From positions 506,501-570,500 of the forward strand of contig VWRR01000005.1 of the NCBI GenBank assembly GCA_013995675.1: DNA of 64,000 bases, written 5' to 3'. The notes below the pieces were generated by a model, which was not told the DNA's origin, made no database searches, and worked only from the letters and a program-made list of their open reading frames with translations. The position numbers were made by a program, and so were the translations under genes. Shown here in pieces: positions 50,688-61,300 of the stretch. This stretch comes from Cyanidiococcus yangmingshanensis. Taxonomy: Eukaryota > Rhodophyta > Bangiophyceae > Cyanidiales > Cyanidiaceae. Numbering within the stretch: position 1 is the stretch's first letter; each line of letters begins with the position of its first letter.

Positions 50688-51862
50688 ATGTTTGTTTCGG
50701 GAGTAATCTGTGGGGACGCGACGCAGGCTCGTTTCATCGCAACCAGGGGTACGTTGATGGTACGCGCTCCTCGACGCCCGTTCGTGAAGCGGCCCTGCTG
50801 GTATGCTGCCGCGAATCGTGGCGACCGTCGTGATGAAAACGTCCCTGGGGACTTTTTTGTCACTCGTGGTTGTATCGATTGCGACGTATGTCGGTGGATG
50901 GCGCCGTCTGTCTTCCAACGAGTTGCTGAACAGTCTGCAGTGGTGCACCAGCCAGAGACGGAGGCGGAGCGGCTACGGGCGCTACAGGCTGCTGCTGCCT
51001 GTCCCGTTGGGACCATTCGGACAGAGCAACCGCCACCTGCTGAGTTGTCAAAGCGTGCGCGCGACTCGTTTCCCGAACTAGTGGCCACGAGTGGCGATGA
51101 ACGCTCAGGAACGCGTGTCTATCATATGGGTTTTCACTCGGCTCAGTCTTTCGGTGCAACGTCGTATCTCGTGCTGCCCGCTGGGGAGACCTGGCGAGAC
51201 GCGGCTTTTATGACGGATAGTCCTCGATATTTTCGTCCTTTAGCGGATCGTATGGAACAGCTACTTGCGCAGGAGGGACGTACGCTACGCTATCTTTTCC
51301 TCACTCACATTGATGATGTTGCGGACCATGAAAATGGGCAGAGCGTTTTCAAGTTCGTCGGATTATCCATGCGGATGATATCAGAAACGCTGGTCGGGGC
51401 TCGAGTCTTGCACAGATTGAGACGCAACTGACAGGGAGCGGTCCCTGGCTCATGACTCCGGACTCGGTAACGGAGTGCTCGGCTGTCTCGACACCATCAG
51501 CCGCAACCAGGGACGCTGTGAAGATCATTCATGTACCGGGTCATACACCGGGATGTATCGCTGCCTTGGTAGACCATTTCGCGGCGTTTACGGGCGACCA
51601 CATTGCCTATTCGGCGACCAGGAAAGTTGTGAGTGGGTTTCCCAGCGTCTGTTGGCACGACTGGAATCAGGTGATTGAATCGACAAGGAAACTGGCCGAA
51701 GAGGAGTTCATTTGGATCATGCCTGGTCATGGTCGACGATATCGCTACGAGAGTGTTGAGGCAATGCGTCGGGGTCTTGCCGATTCCGTTGTCGTTATGG
51801 ATAGCGATCAATACTGGGCAATGGTGCCCGGTAGGGCGCGACGTCGAATCAGTCGCAGATAG
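50688..51862 (+). CDS. Ferredoxin-like domain fused to a metallo-beta-lactamase fold, one frame change
   Basis: About 390 residues. The ATG at 50688 gives a basic leader of some 60 residues, perhaps a plastid transit peptide. A one-cluster ferredoxin module follows: FFVTRGCIDCDVCRWMAPSV, with the last cysteine in AAACPVGTIRTE (C-x2-C-x2-C ... C-P). Next is the hydrolase: HMGFHSAQSFGATSYLVLPA, then FLTHIDDVADHE, the metal-binding H-x-D-D-x-x-D-H-like motif of this subfamily. One missing A after CATGAAAA (near 51335-51340) shifts the frame; downstream it reads WAERFQVRRIIHADDIR in a neighbouring phase, then KIIHVPGHTPGCIAALVD, GDHIAYSATRK and IMPGHGRRYR. Similar proteins exist in cyanobacteria and plants. 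The substrate is unknown; an electron-transfer or redox-sensing role is inference. Confidence 0.85.
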
Positions 51863-53014
51863 TCATCTCTGGCCTCGTCTTGTGGGGTGTCGTTGAGATC
51901 CGGCGTAAGGGCGCTCCCAATATGTTGTCGTTCTGCTCAGTCGCTGCTTTCCGGCACCGGAGCACGGACTTGCATGCTTGAATGGTTGACGCAACCAGAG
52001 ACCTGCTGGAGACTGTCCAGTGTCCAACTCGGGGCGTGTAAAGGCTCGCGATTCATGGTCATCGCGCTGCCTCCTCCGGTATGATCCATGGGCCCAGGAA
52101 TCACTCTCTAATCACCGAATAAGAAGCACTTGTGATGAGCGGCAAGTCCGGTGCGCTAGCTGTGAAGCGCTGTCACCAAACGAGCCACTCCATTCATATG
52201 CAGGGAATTTTTGCATTTGGGAAGGGTGATTGCCATGGATGGAACCGCTCATAACACTCGACGCGCCGGGAAACCTCGCTGACGTGCAGACTTGGATGAA
52301 TTATGTAAAGCGACCACATTGGTTCATGGGTATTGACGGGTCGCCACATAACCATTGAACTCATTGTCCCGACTGAGACCGAGTCCGATACGATTCTACG
52401 GGACCGAACGCAAGCGCCTTTGATTTTCTCTTTGGGATAAAACTCAGATCCTACGATTCGAGATTTGCTAAACTTTGAAAAACGATATGCGTGATCCACA
52501 TCCACCGCACTAAGCTGGGACCAGTGGCGACCCGCACTGGTTCGGCATCGCATGCCCGCCATGGCTTTCCTGAGGAAAGTGCCGATCCAGTATCCACTCG
52601 CTTTCATGATGCTCCGAGGCAGAAAATGCCGAAATGAAGCACATAACGAGCATCCATCTAGCTGGCGCATTCGGATCACCTCGGAACAAACGTCCGAGGT
52701 CAAAGTAGCAGGACTGAATCACCTTTGTACGCGTATCCCTATCGAAATCCATTCGTACGGGATGAGCGCGCTTACAATCCTCGCGTTGGATGAGGCGTAT
52801 CGCATGCCTTTGGATGAGGCCGTCGATCTCGCACTCACTCGACGGCCCATCTGACTGACAAGAATATATCCCAAAGAGTTTGAACGCCGTCCAAGCCACA
52901 CCAGCGAGTTTTTCATTGCGCTACCCATTTGTATTCGAGTCCTCTCAAGCACCATCTCAAGATCATCAAATTGTGCGATGCCGCCCGATACGAATCTCCA
53001 TCGCCTCGACTCTG
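51863..53014. other. Unassigned stretch
   Basis: Frames of 65-170 codons occur on both strands (for example minus 52703-52194 and 52899-52510) with no domain features. Nothing else recognised. Confidence 0.4.
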
Positions 53015-54514
53015 TTAGTCCATGCCAAGCAGGGAGCTCAAGAAGACGCGCGAGTTCCACAATCCGTGCGTGAACGCGCACACGAACAGATTGCCACTCA
53101 TCACGTAGGTGTAGGCCCAGGCCCAACCGAGGACCGAGAGCGGCAGCATTCCGCCCAGGTTCAGATGATGAGCAGCAAATAAGACGCTGCTGACTGGAAT
53201 CGCCATCCACAGAGGCATGAAGCAAGCAATGGACGGGAGCAGGTAGCCTCGGTAGAGGATCTCCTCGAAAACTGGCGCCGTGATACAGGGTCCAATCGAG
53301 CCAATGGCCATGGCCACACCGTCCTGGTTCTCTGGATGAATCAGTTTGCTGACAACGCTCTCCTCGTTCAGGATACTCTGAGGCACAAGAAACTGATTCA
53401 CAAAATCTGCAATGTTGAAGAGCAAGCTGCTCACGTAGTATACTCCGATGGCCCACCAGCACCAGTTCGAGTGGACTCGCGCACGCATCCACATGCCTCG
53501 GGGAGGAAAGAAAGGTTTCAGGTTGTTACCAAGGATCTTGACGCCCATGAAAACCCACATGAGATGGCCCAAAAGTACTTTCAACGCCCGCAATGTTGGG
53601 ATTGTGAGTGGAAGCCCAAGCACGCTCATAAAGAGCAGAATCTGCTCGCAGACTACAGCACCGTATCCGGAGAGCAGGTACGCACCCAGGAGCATCAGCG
53701 TCGTCATCCCGATTTTGGATCGAACACCTTTCGGCAAGTCCCATGGCAGGCCGCGACTTGGCATCGGCCGAAGTAATCGTGGAATCAGTGTGTATCGTCC
53801 GTGATGTTTTCGTCGAGCCATCCAACGAAACAAGAGAATCACCGCAACCACGGCGAGCCCGGCGATGGAGTCGTAACCGATGGTCACTGGTTCCTTGCCT
53901 GATGCAATTGCCTCAAGGGCTTCTGCAGCCGCCTTGGCGTTTGGTTTATCTAGCGGATCCGCAAACGAGGTGGTATTCGGCACAGCGAGAACGATCTTGC
54001 GAAGTAACGGCTGGAACATAGCCGGCGGCGCCCACGAGTGTCGTGACAAGACAAACAAATGGAAGGCATAGAAACCAAGCACCACAACCACTTGAATTGC
54101 CGCGGGCATTCGGTAAGTGAAAGCTGGCAGCCAGTCGGGAGCCCAAGCCGGACGCGTCTTGGCATAATCTCGTTGCCAGATCGAGTTCGAGCGCTCACCA
54201 GACAACGATCTCGACGCAGACGGCGACAACGGAGTCTCCGGGGAGCCCCCACGCTCTGACTCTGATCGACCTTCGTAGGCACTCTCCGAACTGGTCGTTC
54301 CGCTCGCCGACAGGCATATCCTGGCACGGCCGGCACCTTGCCGCGTGCGGTGAGCACCCCACCTATGCGTTCCGCGTTGCAACACCAGAGCATCACATTT
54401 GACCCTGTTGCACCGTGTTACACCCAAAAAATCTGTTCTACATCGCGTCACTGAACACTGTAACGGACAGAACCAACCAGTAAGTATCGCAAACGCTGTG
54501 CAATGATCCCTCAT
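53015..54514 (-). CDS. CPBP-family (CAAX-like/ABI) intramembrane protease, probably plastid
   Basis: A 499-residue membrane protein. The first 100 or so residues are basic, cysteine- and serine-rich (contains GTTSSESAYEGRSESERGG), a likely plastid transit region. Hydrophobic segments follow from about residue 135 (IQVVVVLGFYAFHLFVLSRH), through IGMTTLMLLGAYLLSGYGAV and VLLGHLMWVFMGVKILGN. The C-terminal ABI domain carries the glutamate pair and arginine in PVFEEILYRGYLLPSIACFM, the histidine motif SVLFAAHHLNLGGMLPLSV and the last histidine in FVCAFTHGLWNSRV, the three conserved CPBP motifs. Plant and cyanobacterial relatives (SCO4/BCM type) reside in plastid membranes. The frame is intact, and the ATG at 54514 is the first Met. 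Protease activity is inferred from the family. Confidence 0.88.
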   Translation of the reverse strand: MRDHCTAFAILTGWFCPLQCSVTRCRTDFLGVTRCNRVKCDALVLQRGTHRWGAHRTRQGAGRARICLSASGTTSSESAYEGRSESERGGSPETPLSPSASRSLSGERSNSIWQRDYAKTRPAWAPDWLPAFTYRMPAAIQVVVVLGFYAFHLFVLSRHSWAPPAMFQPLLRKIVLAVPNTTSFADPLDKPNAKAAAEALEAIASGKEPVTIGYDSIAGLAVVAVILLFRWMARRKHHGRYTLIPRLLRPMPSRGLPWDLPKGVRSKIGMTTLMLLGAYLLSGYGAVVCEQILLFMSVLGLPLTIPTLRALKVLLGHLMWVFMGVKILGNNLKPFFPPRGMWMRARVHSNWCWWAIGVYYVSSLLFNIADFVNQFLVPQSILNEESVVSKLIHPENQDGVAMAIGSIGPCITAPVFEEILYRGYLLPSIACFMPLWMAIPVSSVLFAAHHLNLGGMLPLSVLGWAWAYTYVMSGNLFVCAFTHGLWNSRVFLSSLLGMD

Positions 54515-54561
54515 GGCTGGACGAAAACACGCCCGTCCAGCACGCTAGACGTGAAGACTAG

Positions 54562-54596
<35 letters not shown>

Positions 54597-56223
54597 TGCA
54601 CGCACGTCACGCCCATCGATGGGGCGCGCCAGGCAAGGCGTCGTGGATCATGCCATCAACGACGGCGACGGCGACGACGATGGTCCGAAAGAACTCGAGC
54701 ACGCACCAATCGACCGGTACAGAAACCTTTATCGATAGAGAAAGGAGGATCTATACATACAAGAATTTATCTGGGAAATAGTGGATCTATGTAGGCATGT
54801 ATGCTCGAATCCTTGGATACGAGAGGGAAAAATCAAAAAGAAAACAACGATATACAAACCAAGATAGAACCAAACAAGCCTCTTCTCGATGATGCGCACG
54901 CATGTCCATGCAGCATGCGTGCGTGTCGCCCGTAACGGTCTCATACATTCGTGTTGTAGAAGGTCTCAGACAGGAATTTATATCTTCGTTCGTGGAAACG
55001 AAGACATGTTCCAAATCATTGGAGAATGATTCGTTGGCGGCTCACCAACATTGGTTTCCAAGAGGTATGCGAAGAGACTGGGCGTCGATTGCAAACAGGT
55101 AGCGTTTTTGATGCCCGGTGAACGTTGACCATGCAGCTTCTTTCTATCTCCTAGGCAGGCGAAATCTTTTGCCTGTGGTGCTCTGGTGACGAATATTCCA
55201 TATTCATTTCACAGGGCTGTTCGTATGATGATGGCCTCCCGACTAGACGATTCCTAAAAGGATCGCGAGGCAACCACGAAGCTCGTTTACAAGGCGAATT
55301 CAGCCGCATGTGATTTTGATGTATGCAGAACAGAATTTTTCTGGTTTACGGCCTTGGTGAATATGTTGTTTGAATGATGCACTCATTTCCGAACTTGACC
55401 CATACGGTGTTCAGTGCATCGACACTGGGTGAATCAGCGTCGGTGGTGATCCGCAACGCTCGGTCATGGATCGCGAGTGCTGCCGGCCAGCGAACGCTTC
55501 GCAGTACCTCTTCCCATGGGCCTGCAGCCGCGAATGCTGAATTTTCATGATGCTGGCGTGCCCGAGCTGGAGACGAGACGCCAAGCGACGTTTCCTTCGA
55601 TGTACGCTCGGGTTGGGATCCCGGCAATCGCTCGCATCCGTGCAATGATCCCCTTGGAGAGATGGGGGATCCAGTGCCAGCGAGGTTCCGTGCGTTATGC
55701 ACAAACGCCAGCACACTATCGTTCTCGTAACCAGCCCTGGCACCCGAATGTCTTGTTGAGGTATCCTGGTTATTCAGCGAGGTTTGGCATTGCGCTGGTT
55801 TTGGTCTCGAGGCCAAGAGTTCACGATAGGCCTCGCGGTCCAATACCTATTGCGTTCCATTTGGCACCTTCACCAGCCTTGAGTTTCGCGTGCTTTCAGA
55901 AACGAGCGCTCATCCGAATCGTCGAGTAGTCGTTGTCGAAGGTTCAACTTGCCAATGACAGACACTCGGCATCCGCCGCGTTCCGACCAGGGAACCCGTG
56001 CGTCGATCGCCTGCGATCCGCCGACAAGCAACCTTTGAAATGGTGCAGCGCGGACCCAAATCAGGTCGGATCGAGTTCATCGCAAGTGCACTCGAAACGA
56101 GCAATCGCACCTATTTTCGAAAAGGTACTGGCGGCTTTTGATCCAAAAAAGGCGACTCCGCCAACGTGAGCGACGCGTTGCCAAGGCGACTTGCTCGTCG
56201 GTAGAGCACGGCGATGGTGGCTC
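54515..56223. other. Unassigned stretch, 1.7 kb
   Basis: Contains the GCAC microsatellite and no supported gene. A minus-strand frame of 165 codons (55843-55346) ends with WPAALAIHDRALRITTDADS and looks partly protein-like but has no recognisable family; its opposite strand is also open. AT-rich around 54760-54860. Confidence 0.35.
54562..54607. repeat. (GCAC)n microsatellite
   Basis: About eleven tetranucleotide units of GCAC/CACG with one interruption (CATG). Near the 5' end of the CPBP protease gene. Confidence 0.95.
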
Positions 56224-57883
56224 ATGTCTACTGAAACAGCACTCCATACGGCGTTGCTCCAGTTTGAGCGACTAGCCATCGACTGGTACGCACTTTGCAC
56301 CTTGGTTGAAGCCGCCGAGACTGCTCGACGCCACGTTGAACGTGGTGACTTTGCACCCTGGTGGAACGCTCGTCGGATCACCCTGACCAGAGCTGCGCTT
56401 CGTCTCAGCCGACAGGTTGCTTACACACACACCAAGTCCTGCGGAGCGGCGCTAACATCCCTCGAGCAGTCTTTACTTCAGACCTCGAACGCCAGTCTGG
56501 TCGCCGAGTACTCGCGAGAGAGCTTCATCAAGACAGCTCAGCGGCTGGAGCGAGCGCCTGCGCTGCCGTCAGCACTTGAGGGAGAGCGCGTGGAAGATGT
56601 ACCGTTTCAACGATCGGACGTGGAGCTTGACTTTGCGACAGCTGAAGTCGCCGGACTTTGTCTTGATCTGCAACAACCTTACCGCGCCTATGTCAGCCTC
56701 CTGTCTCCACGCGAGGCCAGTCAGTGTTCCTATTTACGTTTTCTTCGCGTGTTGGCCACGCTTCCGCAGACCACCGATTTGGTATCATGGCTCTCGTCGA
56801 ATCCAGTGGCGATATCAGCAGATGACCAAGAGTGGGTAGAAACTTCAAGGGAGGGAGCGATGCAGCAACCCCGGAAACTACCCGAAAAGAACATCCTGAG
56901 GGCGTACGCGAACGTGCTTGCCTTCATCCACCAGTATCTCGTCGATTTTGCCTGGCGTGCTATGCCGTGGCTCTCCCCTGCCGACTGGGAACAAATCCGA
57001 TCCGTCGTCGTCGATGATGATTGCGAATCTGAGACTGCTGCCTGACAATCTGCAGGTCGAACGCAGTGCCTCGGTTTCAACGAGTGCCGGCACCAGGACG
57101 GATTCGTCGGGGATCCTGACCCAACGGGCAGCGCACGCTCCCCGTTCGGATGCTTCCCCTCACGCTGCAGATAGGGACAGTCGAATAAGAGCACCCAAAG
57201 CACCGAAGCAAGCTTCGACGACGAAGGTAGCAGCGTGGCGAGCTTTGGAAATCCATCTTGGTGCGCTTCTCGGCCGTGCTGGTCAGGGACCGTTCCATGC
57301 CGCTTTGATGCGAACCATTCGCCGCGTCGAGCGCAGACAAGCGTACTCGCTCGAGGAGTGGGCATTCGCCGCCCAGACTGAGCAAGTCACCGTCGAGAGC
57401 ATTGCCTACCAGCGGAATGGGCACTGGTTCCTGCGACCTACTCCAGAGCCAGCCCAACAAGACGCAGAGAACAGGACACCAGCCACGATGACATCAGCAT
57501 CATCACTTCCGGATGATCTCAACATACCATCCTGGCTACGCCGGGCATATGCCCTTCACCAAGTCTACCGCTGCGAAATCTGTGATCCAGTGAGTGAGTA
57601 TCGCGGGCCGTTGGCCTATGAACGTCATTTTCGATCGCCCGTCCATCTGCGCGGTCTTCATCGTCTCGGTATCCAATACACCGCTGACTGGGATTATATC
57701 GATAACGTTGAGGACGCACTGCGCTTGAAAGCTCATCTCAAGCATCTACACACCAAGCCAGGATGCGTTTTGAGCAAGCGCTATGCCCGTGAGACTCCCT
57801 CTGCGATCGATCGCGCTGCACAGACTAGCGTGACTCCGGAACAAGCTGGCCATAACGATGGATCCTTGACCAGAGCCGGTTGA
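56224..57883 (+). CDS. SF3A3: Splicing factor SF3A3 (SAP61/Prp9), one frame change
   Basis: SF3A3 is the 60-kDa subunit of SF3a in the U2 snRNP, needed for branch-site recognition. The ATG at 56224 (MSTETALHTALLQF) follows an in-frame TTG at 56191. The N-terminal helical part has ATAEVAGLCLDLQQPYRAYV, matching the SF3A3 segment GRYLDLHDCYLKYI, and ILRAYANVLAFIHQYLVDFA, matching YLEMLLEYLQDY. That frame closes at 57045, and the next frame takes over near 57020-57045. The C-terminal part is diagnostic: DLNIPSWLRRAYALHQVYRC, a matrin-type zinc finger (CEIC...ERHFRSPVHLRGLH) and RLGIQYTADWDYIDNVEDAL, matching LGIPNTKNFNEITSIEEA. Combined length is about 550, normal (about 500). The last 50 residues are polar. 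It converges with the large gene to its right. Confidence 0.9.
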
Positions 57884-58335
57884 ACGGGTGACCAGGTTCC
57901 GATCCCTGCATTCCAATCGCTGGATGCCGACAACCATGGAGGTCGAAACTCCGACCGTACGGCTCCTGTATGGCGCTGTTCTGTCAAAAAGTCTCAATCG
58001 CGTCGCTGCTGAACGACGTGAGTGTTGCAGACGATGCGACCGAGAACGCGCGCTGATAGGATGCACTCGCGTTTCAGCCGTTTTCGTCCTTCAGGTCGTG
58101 ATCTTCACTGAATCGACTTGGACGCCAACCGAGCCATCACTCGGATTCCGAATCGAGCGTCTCGATCGAGGAGCTGTCCGAGGCTGCCACGGAGTCGGCC
58201 TTGTCGCAGAAGAGCACACGAGCGAGATTTGGAGCCGAGCGGCTGCACTGAACTTGGCAACTCGTCAGCTTTCGCGCAATGGGAGCGGAGCCTCAGCGAA
58301 CTTCAAAATCGAAACTCAAACCTCGATACCAGCAT
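57884..58335. other. Spacer between convergent SF3A3 and the large helical gene
   Basis: A plus-strand frame (57888-58598, 236 codons) runs across and antisense into the large gene but shows no domain, so I regard it as chance. Nothing else recognised. Confidence 0.4.
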
Positions 58336-61300
58336 CTATTCGAAAACGAGTGAGGGATAGCGCGTCTCTGGATCCCTGTTTCGAGCTATCGAGACCGTCT
58401 CCGATCTGGACAAGTCGTTCCGTCCCCGGGAGAGCAGCATCTCGACCGCATGCAACAGCTTCAGCAATCGATGGCGTCGTTGACCCGAGAACGCGCTCTC
58501 CGCAATACCGTTCAGCCGATTCTCCAGACCAACCAGACGCTTACTGCACTCTTCCACAAAACCAGCAGGCAGCGTCCCATGCTCAACGTGATGCATAAGC
58601 TGCTCAAGAAAGAACAGCAAACTTACTTCCAAAAGGCGACTCTGACGCGCTTGACGCTCCTGGACTGAACTGCTGGCGCCGAGTGCGTTCAGCCAGTGGA
58701 GCACCAGCGTTAGGCACATTCCCAGGCTGGATGTCTCGGGATTGGACCAATTCATGGTCGGGGCAAGAACCAGATAGCCGTTACTGAGCTCAAGCGCACT
58801 CGACACGAGCCGCAGGATGGCACGCTCAACCAAGTCGCCAAGTGTCAACGTCCAGGGTGTCTCTCTGTGCGGATTCAACGCCGGCATCCTCATGGTCCCA
58901 GACTTGTCGAGCAGAGATGATGCATGGATGGAGGCCTTCAGCGGACCCAAATGACTCGTTGGCAACATGGCGTTTCGCAACGAAAGCGCCAACCATGTCG
59001 GCGCGGAACGCAGACAACGCAGGGCGTCTCCTGCCGCTCCAATCACTTGTCTACCTAGTTGCTGCATCCAATCCAATGACCATTGCGCTTCCAGTTCCTG
59101 CAGTCGATTCGAGCGATGCCGACACGACACGAGTGCTTCCACAAAACAGGCGACCGCGAAGAGCTCCTCGCACAGTGCCCCGTACCAGATCGCTGTGGTT
59201 TCCGGCAACCGAGCAGCCCCGTCTGGCGATGTCCAGGCCACTGCGGCTGTGTTGTGCTGGCTCAGCGACTCGAGACGAGGCCGACATAACCACGGTGGCT
59301 GGAGTGGCGCACCTTCAAATGAAGCCACAAAAGCGTGAACTTCCGTCCAGAGACGCTGTTGAGTCGCAGCAGAGGTGTGCACTGCTGCCTCATCAAGTAG
59401 CACCGCATACAGATGCAGCAGCAGGACGTAGAGCTGCCAGTCGGCCAAAGGTCTGGTTCTATCGCTCGTCAGCCGTTGTCGCACATGCGCTCGTTGGATC
59501 GGTTCCAGACAACAGAGACCCCGTTTGCTGATCAGTTCAGCACATATCGGTGATCGACCTGTCCACCAGAGGAGCAGATGGGCGAGCCACCAGCGGCCTT
59601 GCGTCTGTCCCGCAAGACTCAAGGCCTGATAGACAGCGCGAACACCACGACTCGCACATTCTGTCTCCTGTAGGTACTTGTCTGAGAACCAGCGTTGACA
59701 GAGTAGTGAAATAGAGGGCAACATGGACGGCCATCGACCGGCATGCTCCAGTAAACGGAGACAGACAACCTCACCGGCCATAAAATCCGTCCGAGTCAAG
59801 CTGGAACGCTGTTCCTCGTCAAGAGCCTCGAGTGTTTGACAGAGAGCCAAGACAAGTCGCTCGACGGCTGCAACCTCTATCAGCACATGGGGCGAGGTCT
59901 GCATGGCTCCAAGCGACGGCAACAACACGCTATCTGATTGGTCGTGCTTCAAATCGACCTGTTCAAGAATCACTTGGTTGATGGAGGACAGGCGTTCTAG
60001 TTGTAACTCGATCGTTTGAATGGTTGCTAGCAGATACCGTCGAGCGGAGCTCGTTTCCTGAGGCAACGGCTTGGGATTCAGTCCATGTGCTTGTTCATCC
60101 TGTCGAGTCCAAACTCGACATTGTCGAAAGAGCAACTCGCTCCAAATGAGTCGATAGGAGGCAGCGTTGGCGTATGAACTAGACTCGTCAATCATTTGAA
60201 GGAGTGCAAGCGATAGTCGAAAGAGCGCGGGCCTCAACCGTGACTGCTGGAGACGCAAGTCCAGGATGCAGCGATTCCAGGACGGTTGCGGTGCTTGCAG
60301 AGCACCAACCAGTACTTCGAGACTGGTCATAAGCACGGTCTGTTGGAGCCATGGTATCAGGGTAGATGCGGAACGAGTAGGCAGTGGTTGTTGGTCAGTG
60401 GCTCGCTCGAGTCGAAAGCCATCGAGGTCGCTTGCCAATATCGTCATCAGGAGCATCTGTTCAGTCGCTGGCCAGGCTGTCTCTAGACTTGCGACTTGAG
60501 GTTCGTTCAAAACGACAAGGCCCTCAGGCCAGCAATGGTCTCTTGACGCTGTTGACCAGTCATCGTTGGTGGATCCCCGCGACGTCCTATTCGACGCGCC
60601 CTCTGATGTCAACTCGATGAGCAACTCGATCAGCTCAAGCCAGGAAGATACCAGCTCCGCATCTACGGTCAGTTTCGGTTCCGTTCCGGATTGCATCCCT
60701 CTTGAGGCCGATTGCTGGACCCAGAGACGACGCTCAAGTTCCAGAAAACTCGCCAGCGCCATCGTTGTCGTGAACGCAACTGACCAAGGCGGTATTTGCG
60801 CTCGCCAGTGTCTTCGCCACGGCACAAGCAAGTCTCGAAAGAGACTTGTCAACCATGACTGGGCCTCGCTGAGCGAAACATCGCAGAGGCATCGGCGAAA
60901 TACCAGAACGGCCAATGGGGCCAACCAGGATTCACGTTTGATCTCCTTGACCGGGATGAAGAGTTGTCGTTGCCAGAGCGCCATCCACAGACGACTCGAG
61001 CGTAACGAATACATGGTTGGGCGGCTTGCACGCTCACCAGGCAACGCCTGAGCAACCGCAGGTTCCATGACCTTGCTCGAAACGAACGCGTCAGCAGGCA
61101 CCCTCTTCTCGTTGGGCAATGAAACAGCATCAGGTATCGTTCCCAGCATAAGTTCGTGACCAGCAGCTGAGGCAGCTACCAGAAATACGAGCACTGGCTG
61201 CGGGTCCAACTCCAAACCGATGAGTGTGCGCTCCACGAGACGACCATGACTCGCCTCTGGCCATAGGCAATGAAGCGCATGACGGACTTGCTGAGCGTCT

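Noticed and set aside
52719-53492. 257-codon minus-strand frame overlapping the CPBP gene
   Set aside because: It is an alternative frame of the CPBP protease C-terminus; the protease frame has all family motifs.
56175-56230. tRNA D-arm-like sequence (GCTCGTCGGTAGAGC)
   Set aside because: No matching anticodon stem or T-arm follows; it lies just before the SF3A3 start codon.
19360-57060. Programmed +1 frameshifting at stop codons, as in some ciliates
   Set aside because: In several genes (PSF2, SF3A3, helicase 3' end) a stop in the first frame lies close to the junction. But in SecA, the calcium ATPase and the ACT protein homology places the change well before the stop, and other changes go the other way (-1). 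Any +1 junction looks compatible with a skip at the stop, so there is no positive evidence.
57888-58598. 236-codon plus-strand frame
   Set aside because: Runs antisense into the large 3' gene, has no domain, and its composition is that expected from the opposite strand.
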